Assembly: GCA_001593685.1 (NCBI GenBank)
Contig: LUKI01000001.1
Coordinates: forward strand, 1 to 64,000
Source: Gammaproteobacteria bacterium F7
Lineage (GTDB): Bacteria > Pseudomonadota > Gammaproteobacteria > Pseudomonadales > IMCC2047
Direction: 5' to 3'
Length of the DNA stretch: 64,000 nucleotides
Below, piece by piece: positions 7,553-14,886 of this stretch (position 1 is the first letter of the stretch; every line of letters starts with the position of its first letter). A model generated the notes under the pieces. That model ran no database searches. It had not been told where the DNA came from and saw nothing but the letters and a program-made list of their open reading frames with translations. Made by a program: the position numbers and the translations under genes.

Positions 7553-8040
7553 TTAGTCGCCTCCAGCCACTCGAAATATTCAGATTCGGCGGGCGTGGTT
7601 AATCGCACCGGCAAGTCTTCGTTTGCCACGCCAAGCTGCACATGATTCAAATACATGCACATTTGGTCTTTAGTCATTAGACTAGTGACCGGCAGTATTC
7701 GCATGGCTTTTAGCTTCTCTTCGTATGACAGCGTTTTTAATATCGCTCTGTCGTACAGCTCTCTAAACTCTGGCGATTCAGCGCGTAGGATTGGCACCCC
7801 GTAATGCAGCTTGCAGTGACAACGAGCATCAACAACGGGTTCGCTCCGAATCTTAGCAATATCTGCATACCAAACATGACTGAGCGCGTTGGCTGGCAAG
7901 GATCGCTTACCCCCCTTGGCAACCTTTACTGTAATGCTTGCGCCAGGGTTTAAATTCAGACTACCGAACTTGTCTGCATTGATCGTATCGACTATGCGAA
8001 AGTCTTGGTGATGACCGACCTGCATTGTTAGCTCAGTCAT
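7549..8040 (-). CDS. NinB-like recombination protein
   Basis: The 163-residue protein has KGGKRSLPANALSHVWYADI near residue 42, similar in position and pattern to the NRSLDQNRKLW segment of NinB/Orf, a RecFOR-like mediator of phage recombination. It lies directly before ninG, the usual lambdoid order. Similarity outside that segment is weak, so family assignment is moderate. Its start overlaps the stop of the acyl carrier protein gene by four bases. Confidence 0.55.
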   Translation of the reverse strand: MTELTMQVGHHQDFRIVDTINADKFGSLNLNPGASITVKVAKGGKRSLPANALSHVWYADIAKIRSEPVVDARCHCKLHYGVPILRAESPEFRELYDRAILKTLSYEEKLKAMRILPVTSLMTKDQMCMYLNHVQLGVANEDLPVRLTTPAESEYFEWLEATK

Positions 8041-8276
8041 TCAGCCACCCCAAAATATTCATAAACATCGCCAACCGTTTCCCAGCTATCCCACGCATCA
8101 TCCAGCACATAAATCTCATTTCCATGCCGATCTGTAATCGTGTCTTCCAGCGCCAAAACCAGATCAATCACTGCAATGGAATCTACACCGAGCGAAATCA
8201 GCGTTTTTTCCGGCTTAACGTCCTCCGGCGCTTTGTTTGCGACTTTGGCGATAACTGTTTTGATTTGGTCTTTCAC
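8037..8276 (-). CDS. Phage-encoded acyl carrier protein-like
   Basis: The 79-residue protein has the length and four-helix pattern of acyl carrier proteins and the phosphopantetheine attachment motif LGVDSIAVIDLVLALED with Ser at about residue 32. A C-terminal acidic helix (WETVGDVYEYF) also fits. Start is GTG at 8276, sharing one base with the stop of the gene before it. The carrier would need a host phosphopantetheinyl transferase. No synthase or ligase partner is encoded nearby. See findings. Confidence 0.75.
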   Translation of the reverse strand: MKDQIKTVIAKVANKAPEDVKPEKTLISLGVDSIAVIDLVLALEDTITDRHGNEIYVLDDAWDSWETVGDVYEYFGVAE

Positions 8277-8446
8277 TATCCCGCCCTCACGATGAATTTA
8301 TCGCCCAGCGGCGCTATCGTTATGCGCACCCCGCCGCGCTTCATTTTTATCTCAGGCTCTCGCGATTCAATCTCGAAGCCCTCCAGTATTTTCAAGTCCA
8401 CAACTTCACGCTGAGCGGTTTGTAATCGTCTTTCGATGCTATTCAC
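8276..8446 (-). CDS. Hypothetical small phage protein, GTG start (56 aa)
   Basis: A 56-residue frame with GTG start at 8446 overlapping the stop of the upstream gene (8439) and ending one base into the ACP start. Tight packing on both sides supports expression. Helical N-terminus, beta-rich basic C-terminus (KMKRGGVRITIAPLGDKFIV). Not recognised. Confidence 0.58.
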   Translation of the reverse strand: MNSIERRLQTAQREVVDLKILEGFEIESREPEIKMKRGGVRITIAPLGDKFIVRAG

Positions 8447-8771
8447 GTATTATTAGCTCCCATGTGACACACAGCCGCCCGCCCACTCCGCATTTACGCT
8501 TGCTGCCATGCTGGACATTGATATTTTTGAGATCATTAAGGCGCTTGATCGCTTTGTAATTATCCCAGCCCTCACCCGGGTAAATATCCTGCAAACCCTT
8601 AGCAATCTCAGCCCACGTCATGGGGTCTACCCCCTTGTAGTCTTCGTTAATGAGAAACGCTAAAACCTTGTCAGCGTCTTTCATGCGCTTGCCCGACTTG
8701 GTAATCGCATCAGCCGCTAGATGGCTTGTGCTTGGGTCAGTGTTACGTGCTGCCGGTGTTTCAATTATCAT
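8439..8771 (-). CDS. Hypothetical phage protein, winged-helix-like (110 aa)
   Basis: The product starts IIETPAARNTDPSTSHLAA, a common opening in phage early proteins, followed by a region like a winged helix (MTWAEIAKGLQDIYPGEGWDNYKAIKRLNDL). A DNA-binding role is possible. It lies between the methyltransferase and the small GTG-start gene. Function unknown. Confidence 0.58.
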   Translation of the reverse strand: MIIETPAARNTDPSTSHLAADAITKSGKRMKDADKVLAFLINEDYKGVDPMTWAEIAKGLQDIYPGEGWDNYKAIKRLNDLKNINVQHGSKRKCGVGGRLCVTWELIIRE

Positions 8772-8774
8772 TTC

Positions 8775-9436
8775 TTATGCTGCTCCAAATATGTCTAATT
8801 GAGCCGTTTCTTTTTTAAAGCGGGACTGTGCTGCATTAAAGTAATCAGCGTCCAACTCACAACCCACAAAATCACAGCCGAAATAATGCGCGGCAATAGC
8901 GGAAGAGCCAGAGCCTAAATGCGTATCAAGAATGCGCTGCCCTGGCTTGGCGTAGTTATCTAAAAGCCATTGGTAGAGCTTTACGGGCTTTTGCGTTGGA
9001 TGAATGCGAACCTCTTTGTTTTTCATGTCGCCCTGCAGCATCCCCGCCCACTGGAACTTAAATCTACGGACTGCAGTCTTAAAACTTGTCCAGGCTAATT
9101 CGCAATCAGCAAAATCGGAAGCGCCGTTCTCTTTGTCCCACACCACCCAGCACGGGGATCCCTTCAAAATGCGATCCATAAAATGATTCGCCCCCAAACA
9201 ATCTGGTTTTTGCTAACGCGCTGCAGCTCAGCAAAATACTCTTCAGGAGGTGGCTCAAGGTCTTCACCGTGGAACGGCTTATAATCTTTGGCTGTCGCTA
9301 ACTTTCCGCGACTTTTATTGGTCTTACCGCTTTCGCCAATTCCATACGGCGGGTCAACAATAGCCAAGTCAAAAGCGTTATCGGGCTGCGTTTTCATGTA
9401 TTCCATGCAGTCGATATTCAAAAGCTCTACGCTCAT
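8775..9436 (-). pseudogene. DNA adenine/cytosine-N4 methyltransferase, split by a frameshift
   Basis: Two overlapping frames form one beta-class methyltransferase: the first (from ATG 9436, SD GGAGG) holds the catalytic DPPYGIGE motif. The second (to 8775) holds HPTQKPVKLYQWLL, the AdoMet-binding ILDTHLGSGSSAIAA and FVGCELD. The break is at a run of five G (9191-9195): a -1 shift there restores NQIVWG-ANHFMD without gap. It may be an inactivated gene, a programmed frameshift, or a base-calling error. Phage methyltransferases usually protect against host restriction or set promoter methylation. Confidence 0.72.
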
Positions 9437-9618
9437 ACCGCCTCCGCTGCTTTCATTTCTTCCAGTGCTAATAAGCCATTTAGACATAGCTTTTGAATAC
9501 CCATGTCTGCGTGATCCATGTCTCTGCATCTGGCGCATACAACCTGGTATCTGCGTATCTTTTTTTGCTTGTGACAGCTCTTGCAGGTCTTAATAAGCAT
9601 ATCGTTACTGTTGCTCAT
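9433..9618 (-). CDS. Small zinc-finger phage protein (61 aa)
   Basis: Two CxxC pairs (CKSCHKQKKIRRYQVVCARC, residues 12-31) predict one zinc site. Stop overlaps the methyltransferase start as ATGA. Similar small zinc proteins are common in phage nin regions; function unknown. Confidence 0.65.
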   Translation of the reverse strand: MSNSNDMLIKTCKSCHKQKKIRRYQVVCARCRDMDHADMGIQKLCLNGLLALEEMKAAEAV

Positions 9619-9624
9619 AATTTC

Positions 9625-10044
9625 TTATCTCCCCTTCATCATCGCCAGCAGCGCCGACGAGTGTTTGCGTCCCTCTTCGCGGGTAATGTTGCAAGGCGGT
9701 GGCAATTGAAAATCTTGGTGCATTGGCTCTACTCGATCCGGTTTACACATCTGAATAAACGACTTGATGTTTGGGTATTTCTCGTCGCTTGCCTTGTGTT
9801 TTTCCAGTCCGGCGGCAATTTGCTCAGCAGTCAGCTTTAAAATCTCCTCTGACCATTCACGCTTAGACGCCTGCTCGTCGCGCTGCGTTTTGAACGTAAG
9901 ATCGTACGTGCCTGCGTAAATCGCTTTTAGCTTCGCATAAACGCCGTTAATGATGATTTTTTCATCATCGCTAAAAATCCGCGTATGGGTTGAATGTGTC
10001 CTTTGCCGCTGGTTTACCACTGTGCTGATGTGCTGCATTTCCAA
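9625..10044 (-). CDS. Replication protein P-like (helicase loader)
   Basis: The 139-residue protein resembles the C-terminal part of lambda P: FSDDEKIIINGVYAKLKAIY, then REWSEEILKLTAEQIAAGLE and a KYPNIKSFIQMCKP segment. Lambda P recruits host DnaB to the phage origin. It follows and overlaps by 74 bases the O-like gene, the lambda order O then P. It is shorter than lambda P (233), so loader function is inferred. Confidence 0.62.
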   Translation of the reverse strand: MEMQHISTVVNQRQRTHSTHTRIFSDDEKIIINGVYAKLKAIYAGTYDLTFKTQRDEQASKREWSEEILKLTAEQIAAGLEKHKASDEKYPNIKSFIQMCKPDRVEPMHQDFQLPPPCNITREEGRKHSSALLAMMKGR

Positions 10045-10729
10045 TGCCTCCCCTGTTTTGCTCTCTTGCTAGCCAAGCTGTAATAAATTTAACGATTCCT
10101 GATTTTGTTTTGCGCTTAGTCGGGTTTGACTCAATCCAACCGATCATGCCTCTGAGTTGCTGCTCGATATCGACAGCCGGGTATAACTCTCGCCATCGGT
10201 GAATGTCGTCAGGGTAAACAGGATGAAAAGTTTTATCGTTCAGCATCAAGACGAACTCTGGCGCTTGAGCTGGTGACAGCTCTGGCGCAATAGTCTTTTT
10301 ATTTTCTTTTTTATTTTTATCTAATCTAATCTTATCTAGAGGGACTTTCTCGGAGTTTGTCGGAGTTTGTCGGTTCTCTTTGTTTTCAATAGCTTGCACA
10401 CCATTCTTGCGAACTAGCTTTGCTGTGTAGTCGTCTGCGCGTTGAGATAGTTTTAGGCAAAGAATGCGGCCATTCGAGTTATCAAAAAGCCCCAATTCAA
10501 CAAAACGCGTCATCATTTCTTGCACTTTCTGAACGCTTGACCCGGTATTTCTGGCGATGATTCGTGAGTCATGCTCAAGCTCAAAAGTCAGCTTTTCAGG
10601 CGTTACATTCGACGCGATCAATTCCAGGCAGTACCAGTACAAGCCATAACCTTCTAGCCCGTAATCCAGCAACACCTCTTGCAGCTTTGCATCCATATTT
10701 GCGTCTGTGTCATGCCTAAACCACTTCAC
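9971..10729 (-). CDS. Replication initiator, DUF4373/DnaT-like
   Basis: The 252-residue protein starts with the KWFRHDTDANMDAKLQEVLL segment and EGYGLYWYCLELIA typical of the Lin1244/DUF4373 winged-helix domain (1-90). Then come a charged low-complexity linker (about 115-155) and a C-terminal DnaT-like region ending ITAWLAREQNRGG. Such proteins open the phage origin. An origin may lie inside the gene in the A/T-rich linker segment (about 10290-10350), as in lambda O; this is inference. Confidence 0.72.
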   Translation of the reverse strand: MKWFRHDTDANMDAKLQEVLLDYGLEGYGLYWYCLELIASNVTPEKLTFELEHDSRIIARNTGSSVQKVQEMMTRFVELGLFDNSNGRILCLKLSQRADDYTAKLVRKNGVQAIENKENRQTPTNSEKVPLDKIRLDKNKKENKKTIAPELSPAQAPEFVLMLNDKTFHPVYPDDIHRWRELYPAVDIEQQLRGMIGWIESNPTKRKTKSGIVKFITAWLAREQNRGGIGNAAHQHSGKPAAKDTFNPYADF

Positions 10730-10733
10730 CCAA

Positions 10734-11141
10734 CTAACCCCACATTAAAGATTGATTTGATTTTTCTTCTGCTTCGAGCCGCTCTACTTCTTCTTTTAGC
10801 TGGTCAAGTCGGCTCCTTCTCGACTGGCAGTTAAGCTGCCCAGCTGTCTCCATACGGAAAAACTGATCCATTGCGTGATTACCGGCTATTTGCTGAATAA
10901 GAGAAAAATAACCAGGGTCTAGATTTCTCTTTCGCTTCCCGCTCTTTCTCAATATTCCGCTCAATGTGGCAGGCGTCATATCCAGCTTCGCTGCCCATTG
11001 CTCACGTGTATAGGCGACTACCGACTTATCCATGCACAACTCAACAGCTTGACGCCAATCGTCACACGCAGCGATCCAGTCAGACGGGAGGTCTTTAACC
11101 TCATAACCTGCCGTTCCAAGTATTTGCATTTCCTTCTGCAT
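10734..11141 (-). CDS. CII-like transcription regulator
   Basis: The 135-residue protein has an HTH around residues 42-66 (YTREQWAAKLDMTPATLSGILR) and a C-terminal coiled coil (LDQLKEEVERLEAEE) that would allow oligomerisation as in CII. It lies between cro and the replication genes, the lambda cII place, and a TTGC-N6-TTGC element lies 33 bases upstream. Function is inferred from place plus HTH. Confidence 0.62.
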   Translation of the reverse strand: MQKEMQILGTAGYEVKDLPSDWIAACDDWRQAVELCMDKSVVAYTREQWAAKLDMTPATLSGILRKSGKRKRNLDPGYFSLIQQIAGNHAMDQFFRMETAGQLNCQSRRSRLDQLKEEVERLEAEEKSNQSLMWG

Positions 11142-11173
11142 ATTCGCCTCCGATTGCCTTTGGTTACTTACGT

Positions 11174-11187
11174 TTGCTTACGTTTGC
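11174..11187 (+). promoter_or_regulatory. CII-type binding site, pRE-like
   Basis: TTGC-TTACGT-TTGC on the plus strand is an exact match to the lambda CII recognition pattern TTGC-N6-TTGC. It lies between the CII-like and Cro genes and points toward the repressor gene, as pRE does. A third CTTACG copy extends the direct repeat. Confidence 0.6.
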
Positions 11188-11296
11188 TTACGCTTATCAG
11201 CTAAAAAAACACTTGAGCATCTAGTAAAGGCCGCTGGTCGGAGATTGGCACTTGGAGGGGATGCCACCAACGACCTTTCTAGATGCCCAGGCTTGG

Positions 11297-11491
11297 TTAG
11301 GCTGCTGATTCTGGTAGATGGGAGCGATATACCGATTCGATCCGCTTACCAAGCTCGTAATCAGTTCTTTGCCCCTGTTTTATTCTTGCGACTTGCGGCT
11401 GATTTGTTTTCACCAGTTCGGCGATCTGCTGCTGAGTCATGCCCGAATCAATAAGGGCCACTATCATTTGTTGTGGAGTTTTTATGTTCAT
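11297..11491 (-). CDS. Cro-like repressor
   Basis: A 64-residue HTH protein: QQMIVALIDSGMTQQQIAEL then NQPQVARIKQG form helices 2 and 3. It diverges from the repressor gene. I take the ATG at 11491 so that the operator at 11505-11518 stays outside the gene; in-frame starts at 11500 and 11527 exist. Cro favours lytic growth by repressing the CI promoter. Confidence 0.7.
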   Translation of the reverse strand: MNIKTPQQMIVALIDSGMTQQQIAELVKTNQPQVARIKQGQRTDYELGKRIESVYRSHLPESAA

Positions 11492-11504
11492 GCGACGCAT
11501 AATA

Positions 11505-11518
11505 ATACACTTATGTAT
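11505..11518. promoter_or_regulatory. Repressor operator, ATACACTTATGTAT type
   Basis: ATACACTTATGTAT is a near-palindrome found here and again at 12603-12616 and 12628-12641, with a degenerate copy at 11527-11540. It lies between divergent cro and repressor genes. The spacing and repetition support binding by CI and Cro. Confidence 0.65.
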
Positions 11519-11526
11519 AATGGTCA

Positions 11527-11540
11527 ATACACTTGTGCTT
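11527..11540. promoter_or_regulatory. Degenerate second operator
   Basis: ATACACTTGTGCTT keeps the left half and part of the right half of the operator, centred 22 bp from the first copy. Confidence 0.5.
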
Positions 11541-11575
11541 TTGTGTTGGGCGTTTTTTTAATAAAAAATACAGAT

Positions 11576-12238
11576 ATGAATAAGCCCAATTTTTCAACGA
11601 CAATCACAAACCTGTTCCTTCTTGACCCCACGCTTAGAAAGGAGAACGGCACCCTAAACGTAACCAAAGCCGCAAAAAAAGCAGGTATACAGCAGCCAAC
11701 TCTTAAGAGAATCATCGACGGCGCCGTTTCTCACATGCGTCCAGAGCAAGAAGAGAAGCTAATGACCTATTTTGGGCTATCATCAAGAGATGAACTTTAT
11801 AACAAAAAGGAATCAGATAATGTTTCACCAGGGCCTGACACAAAAGGGCTTGTCCCTTTGATTTCTGGCATTCAAGCTGGCGAATGGGCTGAGGCAATTG
11901 ACCTTTTCGAGCCTTATGATGCCGAGGCTCTTTACCCCTGCCCTGCTCCACACGGCCCTCATACCTACTGCCTGAGAGTAGAGGGCGACTCAATGACTTC
12001 GCCAGTTGGACGCAGCTACCCAGAGGGGGCGTTAATCTACGTAGACCCAGATCAGAACTGCTGCGCACCTGGCGACCGCGTAGTTGCTAAACGCAGCGGA
12101 GAGAACGGCGTCACTTTTAAGCAGCTAGCAAAAGACGGTGACAGGCTGTACCTTAAACCATTAAACCCACACCACCCGCCTATCTTTGATGAGTTTAAGA
12201 TCATCGGTAAAGTGATCGGTATGTGGATGGAAGAGTAA
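11576..12238 (+). CDS. CI/LexA-type prophage repressor with S24 peptidase domain
   Basis: Starting at ATG 11576 the product has 220 residues: an N-terminal HTH region (about 5-65, AAKKAGIQQPTLKRIIDG) and a C-terminal S24 self-cleaving domain. Its cleavage site is probably in the ISGIQAGEWAEA segment (an AG dipeptide), with catalytic Ser in CLRVEGDSMTSP (about 143) and Lys in GDRVVAKRSG. RecA-stimulated cleavage would induce the prophage. The longer frame open from 11318 runs through the operators and is not needed. Confidence 0.88.
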   Translation: MNKPNFSTTITNLFLLDPTLRKENGTLNVTKAAKKAGIQQPTLKRIIDGAVSHMRPEQEEKLMTYFGLSSRDELYNKKESDNVSPGPDTKGLVPLISGIQAGEWAEAIDLFEPYDAEALYPCPAPHGPHTYCLRVEGDSMTSPVGRSYPEGALIYVDPDQNCCAPGDRVVAKRSGENGVTFKQLAKDGDRLYLKPLNPHHPPIFDEFKIIGKVIGMWMEE

Positions 12239-12262
12239 CTAAAAAGACAAGGAGGCCCGCTA

Positions 12263-12469
12263 ATGGCGACTAATCAAACAATGAAATACTGCAAGGCTTG
12301 TAAGAGTAAAACCATGCATGTCCAACCATCAACCTCTCACATATTGCACCTACTACTATCTATAATAACGTCTGGAATATGGATCGTAATATGGATAATT
12401 ATTGCTATGAACAACAGCTCAAAAGCTCAATGCACTCAGTGCGGAAAAGATAAAGGCGTCTTTGGATAA
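12263..12469 (+). CDS. Small zinc-ribbon membrane protein, LITAF-like layout
   Basis: The 68-residue protein has CKAC (10-13), a hydrophobic segment (about 26-49) and CTQCGK (57-62): a zinc site split by one membrane-dipping helix, the layout of LITAF-type proteins. It follows the repressor gene by 24 bases with a GGAGG ribosome-binding site, so it is probably expressed in the lysogen. A role in lysogenic conversion or exclusion is inference. Confidence 0.66.
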   Translation: MATNQTMKYCKACKSKTMHVQPSTSHILHLLLSIITSGIWIVIWIIIAMNNSSKAQCTQCGKDKGVFG

Positions 12470-12537
12470 AAATAAACACTTCCATGCGTAGATAGCGAAA
12501 AAACCACCTACGAATACATCCACCTCCACAACTATAA

Positions 12538-12561
12538 GGCCCGCCAAGCGCGGGCTTTTTT
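12538..12561 (+). terminator. Intrinsic terminator after repressor operon
   Basis: GCCCGC (12539-12544) pairs with GCGGGC (12550-12555), followed by six T. It closes the repressor transcript and separates it from the early promoter to the right. Confidence 0.78.
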
Positions 12562-12602
12562 GTGCCTGCCGCTTAATAAAAATACAAAAATAATGAATAA
12601 AT

Positions 12603-12641
12603 ATACATTTATGTATTGATATTAAATATACACTTATGTAT
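12603..12641. promoter_or_regulatory. Two operators at the right early promoter
   Basis: ATACATTTATGTAT (12603-12616) and ATACACTTATGTAT (12628-12641), 25 bp centre to centre, sit 45-80 bases before the first gene of the plus-strand early operon. They place that operon, and therefore the cassette array further down, under repressor control. Confidence 0.68.
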
Positions 12642-12684
12642 TATTGGTCTCATCAAATGAGCAAACGGAGACGGAGTTAGCAAG

Positions 12685-12936
12685 ATGGATTTAATCACTG
12701 ACATTTACACATTAGAGGATTTGAGCGCCCTTCCTCGGCCACTGCTTCAGGCAATGATTAACTCTGAGGTCGAAGACGAGACGCTAACAACACATGTTCT
12801 GGATGCTCTTCATGTGATGGATGACGTTCTTCGTTTTATCACTGACGTTGAGTGGGTAAACGCCCCTGTGAGCATCTTGTCTAGCACAGCGACAATCATG
12901 CTGGACGCGGCGGGCCAAGTTCTCGGTGAATGGTAG
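12685..12936 (+). CDS. Hypothetical early phage protein (83 aa)
   Basis: Acidic helical protein, first gene of the rightward early operon, preceded by GGAG. First genes under early promoters are often host-takeover factors, but I see no motif. Ends seven bases into the frame open upstream of the next gene. Confidence 0.6.
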   Translation: MDLITDIYTLEDLSALPRPLLQAMINSEVEDETLTTHVLDALHVMDDVLRFITDVEWVNAPVSILSSTATIMLDAAGQVLGEW

Positions 12937-12950
12937 AAAGGAGCAGGATA

Positions 12951-13211
12951 ATGTTCACAGGATGCAGAGCAACAGACGAAACGAACGAATACCTCGAAGC
13001 CGAAGCAAGGGCTGAAATCGAACAAGAGCAGCGCGAACGCCGCGCAGAAATGTTTGATGATCTGGACGTTCAATCCTGCGACGAATGCGGCGACCAGTTT
13101 CCAGCTACAGAATTTAAGCATGATGGAGTTTGCGAAGGCTGCGCGGAACGGGGTTCATACCCTAATGCTCACACCTTCCGCTCTGAAACTGGCCGCGAAT
13201 ATCTGATCTAG
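12951..13211 (+). CDS. Zinc-finger early phage protein (86 aa)
   Basis: Start at ATG 12951 has AGGAG upstream. An acidic/arginine-rich helix (10-38) is followed by CDECGDQF and CEGCAER, a two-CxxC zinc knuckle (about 44-68). Function unknown. Confidence 0.65.
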   Translation: MFTGCRATDETNEYLEAEARAEIEQEQRERRAEMFDDLDVQSCDECGDQFPATEFKHDGVCEGCAERGSYPNAHTFRSETGREYLI

Positions 13212-13221
13212 GGAGAGAGGC

Positions 13222-13461
13222 ATGGACTACGAATTTGAAACAGTAATCGGTGAGGACGTTCCAGTAATGGTTTGCTTTCACTATCAGCCTTACGAGCCGC
13301 CAGAGCCTACTTACCCAGGCTGCGAGGCGTCAGTAGAGCTTGAGGCGGTACTGATCCCCGTAGGTTTCTGCGGCACAGATATTAGCGATGCTTTAAGTAA
13401 GCGAGTTATTGAGGATCTTGAGGCTGAATGCTTCAAGCATATAGCTAGCAAAGTCGCATAG
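13222..13461 (+). CDS. Hypothetical early phage protein (79 aa)
   Basis: Beta-rich N-terminus with YQPYEPPEPTYPG followed by EASVELEAVLI; small proteins of this pattern recur in siphophage early regions without known role. GGGAGAGAGG ribosome-binding site just upstream. Confidence 0.62.
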   Translation: MDYEFETVIGEDVPVMVCFHYQPYEPPEPTYPGCEASVELEAVLIPVGFCGTDISDALSKRVIEDLEAECFKHIASKVA

Positions 13462-13472
13462 GAGCAAGGGAA

Positions 13473-13742
13473 ATGTTTGACGCAAAAACAGAGGCCGCTT
13501 TCCAGCGTGAGTTTGTGCGGCCACAAAAGACAAAGGCCGAGACACGCGCTCACTACGAGGGCGAGCTACACAAGCTGCAATACAACGCGGTCATGGCTTA
13601 CTGGGATATGCACAAAAAAATCCCGCTCAGCACCATTATCGACCAGATCAGCCGCGATCTTAACCAGGTTATTTCAACCAAGGTTATCGAGCAGGCAAAA
13701 GACGTCATAGAAGCATTCAAGAAAGCAGGAGAAGGGAAATGA
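13473..13742 (+). CDS. Hypothetical early phage protein (89 aa)
   Basis: Mostly helical, with basic segments; overlaps the next start by four bases (ATGA). Unknown function. Confidence 0.6.
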   Translation: MFDAKTEAAFQREFVRPQKTKAETRAHYEGELHKLQYNAVMAYWDMHKKIPLSTIIDQISRDLNQVISTKVIEQAKDVIEAFKKAGEGK

Positions 13743-14041
13743 TTAAGCAAAACTTAACAGTATGGATTACGAACGTAGCAGAGATTTTGAAAGGCGAAGA
13801 GCCACGGCTATATTTATCGTCAGGGCTTTACTATGACATGAGTAGTGAAGGCTGGTTTGAAGTAAACCCTAAGCACATATCTCTGAAAATGGCCGGTACT
13901 AAGATCGCAATCTCTGCCGAATGTATTGAGGAGGTGAAGGAGGCAGGCCGTAGCCTGGCTATCAAGAAGGCTGAGGCAGCTAGAAAGTCCGCAGACGAAG
14001 CAGAAGCCGCTCTATCTGTGTTAAATGGGGAGACTGCATGA
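13739..14041 (+). CDS. Hypothetical early phage protein (100 aa)
   Basis: N-terminal beta segment and a long C-terminal helix rich in Ala, Glu and Lys (about 62-96), a likely coiled coil. Coupled by ATGA overlaps at both ends. Not recognised. Confidence 0.6.
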   Translation: MIKQNLTVWITNVAEILKGEEPRLYLSSGLYYDMSSEGWFEVNPKHISLKMAGTKIAISAECIEEVKEAGRSLAIKKAEAARKSADEAEAALSVLNGETA

Positions 14042-14145
14042 ATCCCTCACCAGAAGCGCTAGGAAAAGCGGCTGTTCAGCGCCGAAAAACATGGGGGCCG
14101 ATTTGGCTCGTTAAATTCAAACTTTGGTATCAAGGGTGGCTGTAA
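14038..14145 (+). CDS. Tiny basic phage protein (35 aa)
   Basis: A 35-residue frame starting in the ATGA overlap at 14038 and ending in a TAATG overlap with the next gene. Trp-rich, basic C-terminus (GPIWLVKFKLWYQGWL). Double translational coupling supports it. Confidence 0.52.
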   Translation: MNPSPEALGKAAVQRRKTWGPIWLVKFKLWYQGWL

Positions 14146-14321
14146 TGGGAGCTAAAGACATTATCGGCCCTTTCATTCAGGGCCAGAGGGATTGCGAAGC
14201 TGGATTGCCGCAACAGTCAGACGACCCTGATTACATTCGAGGCTATGCAGCTCAGTATGAGTTAGAGCAATTCCAAACATGGGCAACAGAGCAAGTTATG
14301 GAGAAGGCAAATGGAAATTAG
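14145..14321 (+). CDS. Small phage protein of the GQ(R/N)DC family (58 aa)
   Basis: Start ATG at 14145 in TAATG coupling. The segment FIQGQRDCEAGLPQQSDDPD then YIRGYAAQYELEQ is a recurring small phage protein family I recognise by pattern only; a distant likeness to ribosome modulation factor (xxGQxxxxxGxPxxxxYxxGY) is suggestive, not shown. Confidence 0.6.
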   Translation: MGAKDIIGPFIQGQRDCEAGLPQQSDDPDYIRGYAAQYELEQFQTWATEQVMEKANGN

Positions 14322-14886
14322 CGAATCAATAAAAGAGATTGCGAGCGCAATGAATAAAGCGCAAGCCGATATGACGGCGGCAAAGAAGGACGCTAACAAC
14401 CCGTTTTTTAAGTCAAAATACGCCGACCTTGGGTCTGTTATCAAGGCGCTAAAAGAAGCCTTTGCAGAGCATGGTCTTAGTTATGTTCAGTCGCCAGAAA
14501 TGGATGATAACGGCGTTGGTGTAACAACTATGATTATGCACACCTCTGGCGAGTGGATAAAAGGAACGCTGCATATTCCGATGGCGAAGAAAGACCCACA
14601 AGGCGCTGGCTCAGCGATCACTTACGCAAGACGCTACGCCCTTCAAGCAATGATTGGGCTACCCTCTGCCGATGATGATGCTGAGTTTGCTATGGGTCGA
14701 GATACGAAGCCGGCCTTTATCTCCGCTGGGCAAGTTGAAGAGATAAGAAGCGCTATGAGCATGGCGAATATTGCAGAGGCAGATTTGTGTCGAATCGTAA
14801 AAATTAACGCCATTGAAGAGCTGGAGGCATCCAGGTTTGAAGGAGCTAAAGAATACTTGCGCACCCAAATGAAGGAGGCATCGTAA
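14311..14886 (+). CDS. ERF family single-strand annealing protein
   Basis: The 191-residue product shows the ERF core (1-135): MNKAQADMTAAKKDANNPFF, YADLGSVIKALKEAFAEHGL, and GSAITYARRYALQAMIGLPS with DDDAE. ERF proteins anneal complementary single strands for phage recombination and circularisation. The C-terminal part is a variable helix. Overlaps neighbours on both sides and lies with Gp157 and SSB in one recombination module. Confidence 0.9.
   Translation: MEISESIKEIASAMNKAQADMTAAKKDANNPFFKSKYADLGSVIKALKEAFAEHGLSYVQSPEMDDNGVGVTTMIMHTSGEWIKGTLHIPMAKKDPQGAGSAITYARRYALQAMIGLPSADDDAEFAMGRDTKPAFISAGQVEEIRSAMSMANIAEADLCRIVKINAIEELEASRFEGAKEYLRTQMKEAS

Noticed and set aside
8025-8414. Plus-strand 129-residue frame opposite the ACP gene
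   Set aside because: Antisense to ACP and the GTG-start small gene, both of which are coupled to neighbours on the minus strand.
11318-11575. Longer N-terminal extension of the repressor
   Set aside because: It runs through the cro gene on the other strand and the operator sites. The HTH domain is complete from ATG 11576.
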